Made by a program: the position numbers and the translations under genes
The notes under the pieces: generated by a model
What the model saw: only the letters and a program-made list of their open reading frames with translations
Told to the model about the DNA's origin: nothing
Databases searched by the model: none
Shown: piece by piece, positions 1 through 6,173 of the stretch
Layout of the letters: each line of letters opens with the position of its first letter
Position numbering within the stretch: position 1 is the stretch's first letter
From: Desulfobacterales bacterium
Lineage (GTDB): Bacteria; Desulfobacterota; Desulfobulbia; Desulfobulbales; Desulfocapsaceae
Direction of reading: 5' to 3'
DNA length: 6,586 bases
NCBI GenBank assembly: GCA_013042695.1
Contig: JABDPQ010000777.1
Span: 1-6,586 of the forward strand

Positions 1-209
1 TCGGTATTCCTGTTCCTCTGGGGATTTTTGGCTTTACCGGGCATAAGCAATCGTTCTTCGGCGATTTGCATGTCATGGGTAAAGATGGTTTCTCATTCTT
101 TACCGAATCAAAAGTGGTGACTAAAACGTGGTTCCCCGAGGATAGCGAGGTCGACGTAAAAGTAGATACCTGGGACGGTACCATTACATCAATGCCGGAT
201 AAAGACTAA
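1..209 (+). CDS. mmsA: CoA-acylating methylmalonate/malonate-semialdehyde dehydrogenase, C-terminal end (5' truncated by window)
   Basis: The reading frame is open from base 3 and ends at TAA 207-209, giving 68 visible residues. Early in the fragment are the segments PVPLGIFGFTGHKQSFFGDL and then HVMGKDGFSFFTESKVVTKTW. This is the recognisable C-terminal signature of the MMSDH branch of aldehyde dehydrogenases (MmsA/IolA): PVPL, F-x-FTG, S-F-x-GDLH, GKDG, F-x-T-x-[ST]K-x-VT-x-x-W. Known family members oxidise methylmalonate or malonate semialdehyde with NAD and CoA to propionyl-CoA or acetyl-CoA, with release of CO2 or bicarbonate, in the cytoplasm. The catalytic cysteine and the NAD-binding part lie outside the window, so activity and exact substrate cannot be judged. 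The acidic tail after VTKTW (about 25 residues) seems to be a normal variant of the family. A terminator follows directly, so this is the last gene of its transcript. Family assignment is strong; substrate is inferred. Confidence 0.85.
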   Translation, partial: GIPVPLGIFGFTGHKQSFFGDLHVMGKDGFSFFTESKVVTKTWFPEDSEVDVKVDTWDGTITSMPDKD

Positions 210-232
210 ACAATACCCTGTTGTAATTATTC

Positions 233-268
233 ATGCCGGGCCTGCGCGAGCAAGTCCGGCATTTTTTT
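233..268 (+). terminator. Rho-independent terminator of the mmsA-like gene
   Basis: A 7-bp stem, ATGCCGG (233-239) with CCGGCAT (256-262), is followed by a run of seven T (262-268). Inside the loop a further 3-bp stem, TGC (243-245) with GCA (250-252), closes a GCGA tetraloop of the stable GNRA type. The hairpin starts 24 bases after the stop codon. It has all elements of an intrinsic terminator on the + strand. Confidence 0.85.
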
Positions 269-269
269 A

Positions 270-428
270 TTGTTTTTGCTCTCTGAATGTGTCTATTCTG
301 GATGGGGCAAAGGTGAGTCAGCAAGACAGCGTCTCTCTTATAAGTAGTGCGATCAGCATAAATTTTTGTGATTGCCACTTTAAACTCAGCTAGATGAAAT
401 CAAGGGAGAAAATGGAGGCGGTGAAATG
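270..428. other. Intergenic stretch with no recognised feature
   Basis: Between the terminator and the stem-loop block I see no credible gene. A minus-strand frame across 184-378 has no family resemblance and runs back through the terminator and into the end of the dehydrogenase gene. A five-codon frame at 412-429 (MEAVK, stop) follows a GGAG only three bases upstream, which is too close for a normal ribosome binding site. The stretch could be decayed sequence or upstream regulatory DNA. Confidence 0.5.
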
Positions 429-556
429 AACTGACTCCAGTTGCTACTCTCCGAACTGATCATCAGTGCGGTGAGGCCGGCAGACAGGCCATCCCTGGCC
501 TGACCGCCCGTTGTGGACGTCGTATCCACAACCCTTACGGGCCTGTTTCACAGCCC
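429..556. other. Cluster of five closely packed stem-loops, nature unknown
   Basis: Five inverted repeats occur within about 130 bases, in order. First, AACTG (429-433)/CAGTT (438-442), 4-base loop. Second, ACTGA (455-459)/TCAGT (463-467), part of a perfect odd palindrome. Third, a composite stem: GCGGT (468-472)/ACCGC (503-507) outside and CAGGCCA (485-491)/TGGCCTG (496-502) inside, with a 12-base bulge on the 5' side. Fourth, TTGTGGA (511-517)/TCCACAA (525-531). Fifth, GGG-C-CTGT (539-546)/ACAGCCC (550-556) with one bulged C. The block is visibly GC-richer than its flanks and sits 170 bases before the kinase start. No hairpin has a T-run, so they are not ordinary terminators. Possible explanations are a structured RNA or leader, the folded end of a decayed mobile element, or an intergenic repeat family. 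I do not recognise it as a known RNA class. Confidence 0.6.
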
Positions 557-625
557 TGATGGGTCTATGCGATGCAACTTTTGTCAGCACGCTTCACCTC
601 ATTTCTTGGTAAAGCTGAGATTAGG

Positions 626-655
626 TTGTAATCAATTAACTTTTCTTTGTAATTT
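626..655 (+). promoter_or_regulatory. Possible sigma-70-type promoter for the FGGY kinase
   Basis: TTGTAA (626-631) and TAATTT (650-655) are separated by 18 bases in an AT-rich stretch, and lie about 70 bases ahead of the kinase start. The match to TTGACA/TATAAT is only partial. Another weak pair, TTGAGA (681-686) with TTATCT (706-711) at 19-base spacing, also exists. The placement is reasonable, but the region is AT-rich enough for chance matches. Confidence 0.25.
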
Positions 656-725
656 TCGACACAGATTAAAAACACGTATGTTGAGAAGGCAGTATAAGTC
701 AGAAATTATCTCAAGGACTTGAGCA

Positions 726-2246
726 ATGGCCAGTGATCGTCTTTTCATAGGAATTGATAGCGGTACCCAAGGCACGAAAGGTGTTGTCTTAAGCGAGAAA
801 AAAAGAAAAATCATTGCACAGGCATCCTATCCTTATGGGCTCATTGAGAATGACAGAGGAGGTCGTGAACAAGAGCCGCGGAAGTGGCTGGAGGCTTGCA
901 AATCAGTATTGAAAACAATGCTTGCTGACAGCAACGTTGACCCGCAGGATGTTCAGGCTATCGGGGTGTCCGGGCAACAACATGGTATGGTTCCGCTTGA
1001 TAGTAAGGGAAATGTTTTGCGTCCTGCAAAACTTTGGTGCGATACCGAGACCACGGCTCAATGTATGACGCTGACCCAGCGAGTAGGAGGTGAGGCAGCT
1101 GCTGTTGAACTTGTCGGCAACCAATTTTCAGCCGGTTTCACCGCTTCTAAAATTCTCTGGCTCAAAGAGAACGAGCCGGAGAACTATGAAAAGTTGGCAC
1201 AGATACTTCTCCCTCACGATTATATCAATTATTGGCTTACCGGTAACTATGCTGCCGAGAATGGCGACGCCTCAGGTACTGCCTATTTCGATGTTAAGAA
1301 AAGAAACTGGTCTCACCGGGTTCTCCAGGCTATAGATCAGGGACGTGATCTCTCCTTGTGCCTCCCCCACATTATCGAGTCAGCAGAACCATGCGGCATC
1401 ATAAGAAGTGAGTTGGCAGAGGAATTTGGTCTGCCAAGAATGGTCCTCGTGTCTTCGGGCGGCGGTGACAACATGATGGCTGCCATTGGCACAGGAAACG
1501 TTATCCCGGGATTGGTAACGGCGAGTCTTGGTACCTCGGGTACGATTTTTGCTCACACGGAAAGACCTGTTATTGATCCATCAGGTGAATTGGCTGCCTT
1601 TTGCTCCTCTTCTGGGGGGTGGCTGCCGCTTGTTTGTACGATGAATGTCACGGTGGCAACAGAGCTGGTAAGATCTTTGCTGGGATTTGATCTTGAGCAA
1701 ATGAATCAGCATATCGAACAAACGGCAGCGGGCAGTGAGGGGCTCATGTTGATACCCTACTTCAACGGCGAACGGACCCCGTCACTACCTAGCGCCACTG
1801 CCACATTGGGCGGCATGACCAGCATTAATATGCGGCCTGGACCAATTGCTCGAGCTGCTATGGAGGGGGCTACGTTTGGTTTGCGCTATGGTTTGGATGT
1901 GATGCTGCGCAATGGTATCATGCCTGATGAAATCAGACTTGTCGGAGGTGGCTCACATAGCCCGGTTTGGCGGCAGCTCGTTGCCGATATTTTTAGATAT
2001 CCTGTTGTTTGTTTGGACCATGAAGAGGCCGGAGCAATGGGTGCGGCGATTCAGGCTCTTTGGTGCACTGAGAGTACGCTGAGTAAAGATCCCATAGAGC
2101 TCAAAGAGATTACCGAGCTATATGTTGCCATTGATGGAGCAAGCAAATGCCTGCCTCATAGAGAAACGTCTACAAAGTATACGGAACTATACGATAGATA
2201 TACTGCATTTGGGGATTGCCTGATTCAATCGTATCATGACCTTTAG
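726..2246 (+). CDS. xylB: FGGY-family carbohydrate kinase, xylulokinase type
   Basis: The product has 506 residues, slightly longer than E. coli XylB (about 484). It would phosphorylate a sugar or polyol with ATP in the cytoplasm; the closest family is D-xylulose to D-xylulose 5-phosphate. The N-terminal half has the ATPase-fold phosphate motif GIDSGTQGTK (residues 9-18, Asp11) and the substrate-pocket motif GQQHG (83-87), then LWCDTETTAQC and LLPHDYINYWLTG. GGGDN (245-249) carries the catalytic base Asp248. The C-terminal half has SLGTSG (267-272), PYFNGERTP (344-352) and LVGGGSHSPVWRQLVADI (405-422), which bind nucleotide. No key element is missing. The start is fixed by AAGGA (713-717) eight bases upstream of ATG and by the family N-terminus. 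It appears monocistronic, with a long upstream region and a hairpin after its stop. FGGY families share this fold across many substrates, so xylulose is likely but unproven; ribulose, other ketoses or polyols remain possible. Confidence 0.88.
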   Translation: MASDRLFIGIDSGTQGTKGVVLSEKKRKIIAQASYPYGLIENDRGGREQEPRKWLEACKSVLKTMLADSNVDPQDVQAIGVSGQQHGMVPLDSKGNVLRPAKLWCDTETTAQCMTLTQRVGGEAAAVELVGNQFSAGFTASKILWLKENEPENYEKLAQILLPHDYINYWLTGNYAAENGDASGTAYFDVKKRNWSHRVLQAIDQGRDLSLCLPHIIESAEPCGIIRSELAEEFGLPRMVLVSSGGGDNMMAAIGTGNVIPGLVTASLGTSGTIFAHTERPVIDPSGELAAFCSSSGGWLPLVCTMNVTVATELVRSLLGFDLEQMNQHIEQTAAGSEGLMLIPYFNGERTPSLPSATATLGGMTSINMRPGPIARAAMEGATFGLRYGLDVMLRNGIMPDEIRLVGGGSHSPVWRQLVADIFRYPVVCLDHEEAGAMGAAIQALWCTESTLSKDPIELKEITELYVAIDGASKCLPHRETSTKYTELYDRYTAFGDCLIQSYHDL

Positions 2247-2300
2247 ATCCAAAACTCGTTTGCCTGTCGTCCTAGCAGGCAAACATCTAGACAATTGGAT
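2247..2300. terminator. Nested hairpin between convergent genes, probable bidirectional terminator
   Basis: An inner perfect 9-bp stem, GTTTGCCTG (2258-2266) with CAGGCAAAC (2276-2284), has a 9-base loop. It is enclosed by an outer 6-bp stem, ATCCAA (2247-2252) with TTGGAT (2295-2300). It begins immediately after the kinase stop and lies 21 bases beyond the stop of the opposing dehydrogenase gene. There is no T-run on the + strand and only TTTT on the - strand just past the inner stem, so it is a weak classical terminator. Its position between two gene ends supports the role. Confidence 0.55.
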
Positions 2301-2320
2301 ATTGCTCAAAGGCGTGCAGT

Positions 2321-3379
2321 TTATGGCGCCAATTTTGCCAGAACATGATCGGTAAAGGAAATTGTTGATTCTTTCCCTCCCAAATCAGGCGTCAGAATTC
2401 CTTTATCTGTCACCATCTCTACCGCCAGCATCAACTGATCGCCTGCTTCTTTTTCACCAAGGAAATCAAGCATCATCTGTACAGACCAGAGTGTGGCAAT
2501 AGGGTTGGCAATACCTTTGCCGGCAATATCAGGGGCTGAGCCATGTACCGGCTCAAACATTGATGGATAGACTTTTTCAATATTCAGATTTGCAGATGGT
2601 GCTATGCCGATACCTCCGGCTATGGCAGGGCCGAGGTCTGAGAGAATGTCTCCAAAGAGATTACTGCCGACAACAACATCAAACCAATCGGGATGCTGAA
2701 CAAAGTGCGCGGTGAGGATATCAATATGATACTGGTCGCAGCGCAGTTCCGGGAACGCTTGGGTAACTGTCTGGAACCGTTCATCCCAATATGGCATGGT
2801 GAAACGGATGCCATTTGATTTGGTTGCCGAGGTGAGGTGTTTGGCTGATCGTTGTGAGGCAAGTTCACACGCGAAGCGGAGCACGCGATCAACTCCATGA
2901 CGTGTAAAAACGGTTTCCTGGACAACCACTTCCCTGTTGGTACCTGCAAATAGTCGACCACCGATCTCCGAATACTCACCTTCGGTATTTTCTCTGACGA
3001 CCATGAAGTTGATATCATCAACTGTTCGGTTGGCCAGTGGCGAGGAGATGCCCTTGAGCAGCCTCACGGGTCTGAGGTTGACGTACTGGTCAAAGTCTCT
3101 GCGGATTGGCAGGAGAAGACCCCACAGTGAAATATGATCGGCAACTGCCGGATCACCCACGGCGCCGAGTAAAATCGCATCAAACGGCTGGAGCTGCTTG
3201 ATGCCATCTTCGGGCATCATCACGCCGTGTTCGAGATAGTAGGCACAGGAAAAAGGAAATTCTGTAAAAGAAATTGTAAAATTATATTTTTTGGCAAGAA
3301 CCTGCAATGCTCTGACTCCCTCAGGGATAACTTCTTTGCCGATACCGTCGCCGGGGATGAGTGCTATCTTGTAACTCAT
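2321..3379 (-). CDS. Tartrate dehydrogenase / D-malate dehydrogenase (decarboxylating) family protein
   Basis: This 352-residue protein belongs to the isocitrate/isopropylmalate dehydrogenase superfamily. It most resembles tartrate dehydrogenase (TtuC type) and E. coli D-malate dehydrogenase DmlA, which are about 360 residues. These use NAD and Mn2+/Mg2+ to oxidise a 2-hydroxyacid and, for malate, decarboxylate it to pyruvate. Visible motifs are IPGDGIGKEV (8-17), the subfamily segments GAVGDP (72-77) and DHISLWGLLLPIRRDFDQYVNLRPVRL (81-107) with substrate-binding arginines, and VVRENTEGEYSEIGGR (127-142) with catalytic Tyr136. Further on are TSATKSNG (183-190) with catalytic Lys187, HID (Asp220), the metal aspartates in NLFGDILSDLG (Asp244, Asp248), and the NAD-binding EPVHGSAPDIAGKGIANP (276-293). 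All expected catalytic residues are present. The start has AAGGAG (3393-3388 on the minus strand) eight bases upstream. The gene is convergent with the kinase and divergent from the Sel1 gene. Known members are promiscuous among D-malate, L- and meso-tartrate and isopropylmalate, so the substrate is open; LeuB is less likely given the DHISLWG and QYVNLRPVRL segments. Confidence 0.9.
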   Translation of the reverse strand: MSYKIALIPGDGIGKEVIPEGVRALQVLAKKYNFTISFTEFPFSCAYYLEHGVMMPEDGIKQLQPFDAILLGAVGDPAVADHISLWGLLLPIRRDFDQYVNLRPVRLLKGISSPLANRTVDDINFMVVRENTEGEYSEIGGRLFAGTNREVVVQETVFTRHGVDRVLRFACELASQRSAKHLTSATKSNGIRFTMPYWDERFQTVTQAFPELRCDQYHIDILTAHFVQHPDWFDVVVGSNLFGDILSDLGPAIAGGIGIAPSANLNIEKVYPSMFEPVHGSAPDIAGKGIANPIATLWSVQMMLDFLGEKEAGDQLMLAVEMVTDKGILTPDLGGKESTISFTDHVLAKLAP

Positions 3380-3564
3380 TGTCTGTGCTCCTTATTTTGC
3401 TGTATGGTGCTGTTTAAGTAGTGTTGTGCAAATGAGTCTGTCATAATGAACCTGATAATACAGAAATTACGTATCATTTCATACTATTTCTTCTTGGTCT
3501 TTAAGAATGATATGATAGTGCAAAACCGTATGTAAGTGGATACCTGATCCCTATTCTTCTTGCC
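3380..3564. other. Divergent intergenic region with weak dyad elements
   Basis: This AT-rich gap lies between the start of the dehydrogenase gene (-) and the short regulator-like frame (+). It holds the dehydrogenase ribosome binding site, a perfect 9-base palindrome TCATAATGA (3441-3449), and an imperfect dyad, TGATA (3453-3457) with TATCA (3472-3476) spaced by 14 bases. Either could be an operator for a regulator of the divergent genes, but AT-rich DNA gives such dyads by chance. No clear promoter for the minus-strand gene was found. Confidence 0.3.
3508..3516 (+). promoter_or_regulatory. Possible extended -10 promoter element toward the Sel1 gene
   Basis: TGATATGAT fits the extended -10 pattern TGnTATAAT with one mismatch. 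The sequence at the expected -35 position (TTCTTC, 3488-3493, 17-base spacing) is poor, which is tolerated for extended -10 promoters. It would start transcription near base 3523, ahead of the short regulator-like frame and the Sel1 gene. Confidence 0.25.
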
Positions 3565-3741
3565 ATGATGAGCAATACTTCAGAGCACATTCTGGAAGTT
3601 TTGGAACAGTACACCTATAATAATACGGTGGTTGCAAAACGATTTTGTATCCGCACGACGAAATTGAGGCAAGAAGGTGGAAATAGGTCTGGCACACTAA
3701 TGAGCAACGCACTGATGACAAGCAAGTGGGTGATCAGATGA
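3565..3741 (+). pseudogene. Fis-type helix-turn-helix remnant, probably the 3' end of a decayed sigma-54 activator gene
   Basis: A 58-codon frame (ATG 3565; a second ATG at 3568) ends at TGA 3739-3741. The segment SEHILEVLEQYTYNNTVVAK followed by RFCIRTTKLRQE matches the pattern of the C-terminal Fis-like DNA-binding domain of sigma-54-dependent activators. There a helix I-x-x-x-L-E is followed by a turn like Y-N-x-T-x-A-A-x-x-L-G-I-S-R-T-T-L-x-R. Here the conserved Gly of the turn is Cys and the Ser of ISRTT is missing, so the motif is damaged. The receiver/sensor and AAA+ parts are absent: the frame is closed by TGA at 3508-3510. No ribosome binding site precedes the ATG pair. The tail after EGGN resembles nothing. 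The stop overlaps the Sel1 start as ATGA, so a short expressed coupled peptide is the alternative reading. The resemblance was judged by eye. Confidence 0.4.
3726..3735 (+). promoter_or_regulatory. Ribosome binding site favouring the ATG start at 3738
   Basis: GTGGGTGATC matches eight of ten positions of GGAGGTGATC, the complement of the 16S rRNA 3' end, and GGTGATC (3729-3735) is exact. Its GGG core ends seven bases before ATG 3738. The alternative GTG start at 3726 lies inside this site and has no purine-rich sequence upstream, so ATG 3738 is preferred. Confidence 0.5.
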
Positions 3742-6152
3742 GTTATCGTACTACTGACATTCCTCCTCCCGGTCGCGGAGCGATTCGTTGGTTCTTGTTT
3801 ATTACCTTCTTTCATTTCCTGCCCGTGCCGTGGTTTCTTGGGGTTGCCGGAGGTTTGGCCCCGGGCAGTTTCCTCTTCGCTGCAGGGCTCACAAGCCTTT
3901 TTTTACCTGATAGCGAGTCGCTTGCTTTTGCAGCAATGCTTGGTGGACCGGCGCTTATAGGTGGACTGGTTTTCTATGTGGCAGCATGGGTTTTGTCGCT
4001 GATGATTGTCCGGCTGCACTCGTCACTTTTACGCACCGCAATCTTGCTTTCGATTCTGGCAGCATGCCTGGCTGCAGCGCACAATCCCATTTTTGTCAGT
4101 GGCGGGCACAATTCATCGTATTCTTACAGTTTATATGATTTCATTTCAGTCTTAGAGGAATTCAGGATACCGTCATCTGCCACTATCGTATATTTCTCCG
4201 GAGTGGCAGTTTTACTGTTCAGTCTTTTGATCTATCAGCACATCGTCGACCAGCAGAAGACTATCTCATTGGCAGAGTGGCAGTTGCGGCTGCGTATTCG
4301 TCGCTGGGCGGTGGCAGGTATCTTCATTGGTATCATCTGTGGTTTCTTCTGGACTCATCGCATCATGCTGGTGGTTCAGCCTTTAGCCAAATTAGGCTTG
4401 GCCTCGGCGCAGTACCAATTGGCACTGGCAATCAAGGAGCGGGCAGGTGTGAGGCTCGGTTCGCGCATCAGCTACCATGATTGGCTTGTTCGGGCGGCTG
4501 AGCAGGGACATGCTGAAGCGGCATTACTACTGGTAAAGCATCCTCGCTCGCAAGAAGAAAAACTTCGTTGGCTTACGGTAGCAGCCGAAAAAGGAATGGC
4601 TGATGCGCAGTATCAACTCTATGTGATGCTGCTTAAATCTACATCAGGAGTTACCTCTTCAAAATCTGCCCGAGAGTGGCTTGAGCTTGCAGCTGAAAAC
4701 CAGCACATGGTGGCCCAATACGATCTTGGGCGCTATTATATGACTGGCCAGGCTGTATTGGAGATTAAAAAGGACTCAGATAAAGCGCGAACGTGGTGGG
4801 AGCAGGCTGCCGACAGCGGACACGGCCAGGCGATGGAGGAGTTGGCCAGACGCTATGAGAAAGGAACAGTTGGTTTTCCCCGAGATCCTCAGCGGGCTAT
4901 TGAACTATTCACCCGGGTTGCTGCAGCGTATAGAGATGGGTTGAACGGACTGCCCAAAAATCAGCAATTTGCCGATAGCAGACAAGCACACGCAGAAGAG
5001 ATTGCCCAATTTGAAAAACTTTTGGAACAGGGCGATCCACAGGCGCAGGCAAAACTTGGCAGGGAATTATTGCAGATCAGAGGTGTAATCCCTGAAACAC
5101 GCAAAGAAGGGCTCGCTCTTCTAGAAAAGGCAGCACTTCAGGGTGATCCGCAGTTACAATATGAGCTGGGTGATATTTTCATCAATGGTCGCAACGGAGT
5201 CTCAGTAGACCAGTCCAGAGGACGAGGCTGGTGGGCAAAAGCTTTGGAGCAAAATCACCTAAAGACGATGGAACGGGTTGCCTCTGCCTATCAGAATGGG
5301 CGCTTTGGTTATCAACAAGATTTGCTTAAGTCCAAGGAGCTGGTAGTCAAACTTATCGACGCCTACCGCGATGATATTTCTGGACTAGAGTCCGATTCCC
5401 GAAATATGCTTCACTGGAGCAAAGAATTAAAACATCTTAATCGGCTTATGTCACTTTCCGGTGGCGAGTATACATCTCCAACTGAGTTGCAGAATAAAGC
5501 CGAAGCGGGAGATTTACAGTCGCAATACCAGCTTGGACGGCAGCTGATGGTAGGTGGTCCGCCTGAGTCTCGAAAGCAGGGGCTGGCCTGGATTGAGCAA
5601 GCCGCCGAAGGCGGTCATGCCGAAGCCCAGTATCGGCTTGTTACCTATTTTGATCGTCAGGCAAGAATTATGCAACGGGACCCCAAACGTGGAGTTGCCA
5701 TCCTACAGTCGGCAGCAGAGCAGAATCACCTGCCCGCGATGAGCACACTGGCACTTGCCTACTACAAGGGGCGTTATGGTCTTGATCGCGACTATCGGCA
5801 GGCTACAGAATGGTTCGAGCGTCTCCTTGTCGTATACGATTCAGGAAAATACCTTGGTGAAATCGATGATCGCTTCATGCCGTTTAATCGGCAGCAACTC
5901 AAATACAGTAAAAAAATGCTGAAAATTCAGATCGAGAAAGAACGCCGCTATGAGCAAGCGTCCCCCCTCGAACGAAAAATTATTGCTGTTGAGGAGGAGT
6001 ATAACCTGCAATATCAGAACGCGGTCAATTCTCTTGACAGGCGTGATGGCAGCCCGGAAGGGATGAGGCGAACCCGCGCTGAAATTGACCGATTACGATT
6101 ACAATACAATCGTCAGCGTGATGAGGAAATTGCCCGGATCAGACAACAGTGA
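3738..6152 (+). CDS. Membrane-anchored Sel1-repeat (TPR-like) protein with long-period super-repeat
   Basis: The product has 804 residues from ATG 3738 (808 from GTG 3726). The first 210 residues are membrane domain: hydrophobic spans at about 18-38, 64-91, 100-115, 149-167 and 190-206, plus a shorter hydrophobic stretch at 44-56. Arginines at 184-189 before the last span and a Ser/Asn/Gly-rich loop at 116-146 suggest, by the positive-inside rule, that the C-terminal part faces the periplasm. From about 218 to 700 come Sel1-like repeats of the form AAExGHAEAQYxLGxxY, for example AAEQGHAEA, AAEKGMADAQYQL, AAENQHMVAQYDLG, AADSGHGQAM, AEAGDLQSQYQLG, AAEGGHAEAQYRL and AAEQNHLPAM. The last 80 residues are charged and probably helical or coiled coil. 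Sel1 repeats form alpha-solenoids that bind proteins or scaffold envelope complexes; no catalytic motif is seen, so the function is unknown. It is followed after 21 bases by the aldolase gene, suggesting one transcript. Confidence 0.85.
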   Translation: MSYRTTDIPPPGRGAIRWFLFITFFHFLPVPWFLGVAGGLAPGSFLFAAGLTSLFLPDSESLAFAAMLGGPALIGGLVFYVAAWVLSLMIVRLHSSLLRTAILLSILAACLAAAHNPIFVSGGHNSSYSYSLYDFISVLEEFRIPSSATIVYFSGVAVLLFSLLIYQHIVDQQKTISLAEWQLRLRIRRWAVAGIFIGIICGFFWTHRIMLVVQPLAKLGLASAQYQLALAIKERAGVRLGSRISYHDWLVRAAEQGHAEAALLLVKHPRSQEEKLRWLTVAAEKGMADAQYQLYVMLLKSTSGVTSSKSAREWLELAAENQHMVAQYDLGRYYMTGQAVLEIKKDSDKARTWWEQAADSGHGQAMEELARRYEKGTVGFPRDPQRAIELFTRVAAAYRDGLNGLPKNQQFADSRQAHAEEIAQFEKLLEQGDPQAQAKLGRELLQIRGVIPETRKEGLALLEKAALQGDPQLQYELGDIFINGRNGVSVDQSRGRGWWAKALEQNHLKTMERVASAYQNGRFGYQQDLLKSKELVVKLIDAYRDDISGLESDSRNMLHWSKELKHLNRLMSLSGGEYTSPTELQNKAEAGDLQSQYQLGRQLMVGGPPESRKQGLAWIEQAAEGGHAEAQYRLVTYFDRQARIMQRDPKRGVAILQSAAEQNHLPAMSTLALAYYKGRYGLDRDYRQATEWFERLLVVYDSGKYLGEIDDRFMPFNRQQLKYSKKMLKIQIEKERRYEQASPLERKIIAVEEEYNLQYQNAVNSLDRRDGSPEGMRRTRAEIDRLRLQYNRQRDEEIARIRQQ
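4821..5939 (+). repeat. Super-repeat within the Sel1 protein: two full copies and one partial
   Basis: A composite unit recurs starting at His362, His507 and His664 (bases 4821, 5256 and 5727), with periods of 145 and 157 residues. Each unit opens with H-x-x-[AT]-M-x-x-[LV]-A-x-x-Y-x-[KN]-G-x-x-G-x-x-x-D, then an amphipathic helix and [AV]-Y-[RD]. The first two continue with a charged helix, then GD-x-Q-x-Q-x-x-LGR, P-E-[ST]-RK-x-GLA and a final Sel1 repeat ending in EQN. The third copy stops after its first part and passes into the C-terminal helix. Divergence between copies is high, so this is old internal duplication rather than recent tandem amplification. Confidence 0.7.
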
Positions 6153-6173
6153 TCTTGCAAATAAGGAGTCGAC

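Noticed and set aside
141..209. Acidic C-terminal tail of the MmsA-like protein as a possible fusion or frameshift
   Set aside because: Similar short tails after the conserved VT-x-x-W segment are, from memory, found in some family members, and the frame runs cleanly to the stop and terminator.
184..378. Minus-strand 64-residue frame across the mmsA end and its terminator
   Set aside because: It runs through the terminator hairpin and into the end of the dehydrogenase gene, has no ribosome binding site that I can see, and resembles no family.
412..429. Five-codon frame MEAVK after GGGAG, a possible leader peptide
   Set aside because: The purine stretch is only about three bases from the ATG, and there is no amino-acid bias or attenuator with a T-run linked to it.
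420..598. GGTGAA (420-425) and TTCACC (593-598) as terminal inverted repeats bounding the stem-loop block
   Set aside because: The match is only six bases with no extension, and no flanking target duplication is visible, so a mobile element cannot be claimed from it.
513..722. Plus-strand 69-residue frame starting in the stem-loop block
   Set aside because: It spans the hairpins and the AT-rich leader of the kinase, lacks a ribosome binding site, and its Cys/His residues do not form a proper zinc motif.
2620..3137. Frames antisense or out of frame within the tartrate dehydrogenase gene (2620-3021 and 2937-3137)
   Set aside because: They are contained within a gene whose own frame has all family motifs; their products look like random translations.
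3690..3705. TGGCAC followed by GC, like a sigma-54 promoter
   Set aside because: The GG and GC elements are 11 bases apart instead of 10 and the -12 box reads TGAGC rather than TTGC, so it does not fit despite the nearby activator remnant.
3726..3728. GTG start for the Sel1 protein (four residues longer)
   Set aside because: The GTG lies within the likely ribosome binding site of ATG 3738 and has no site of its own upstream.
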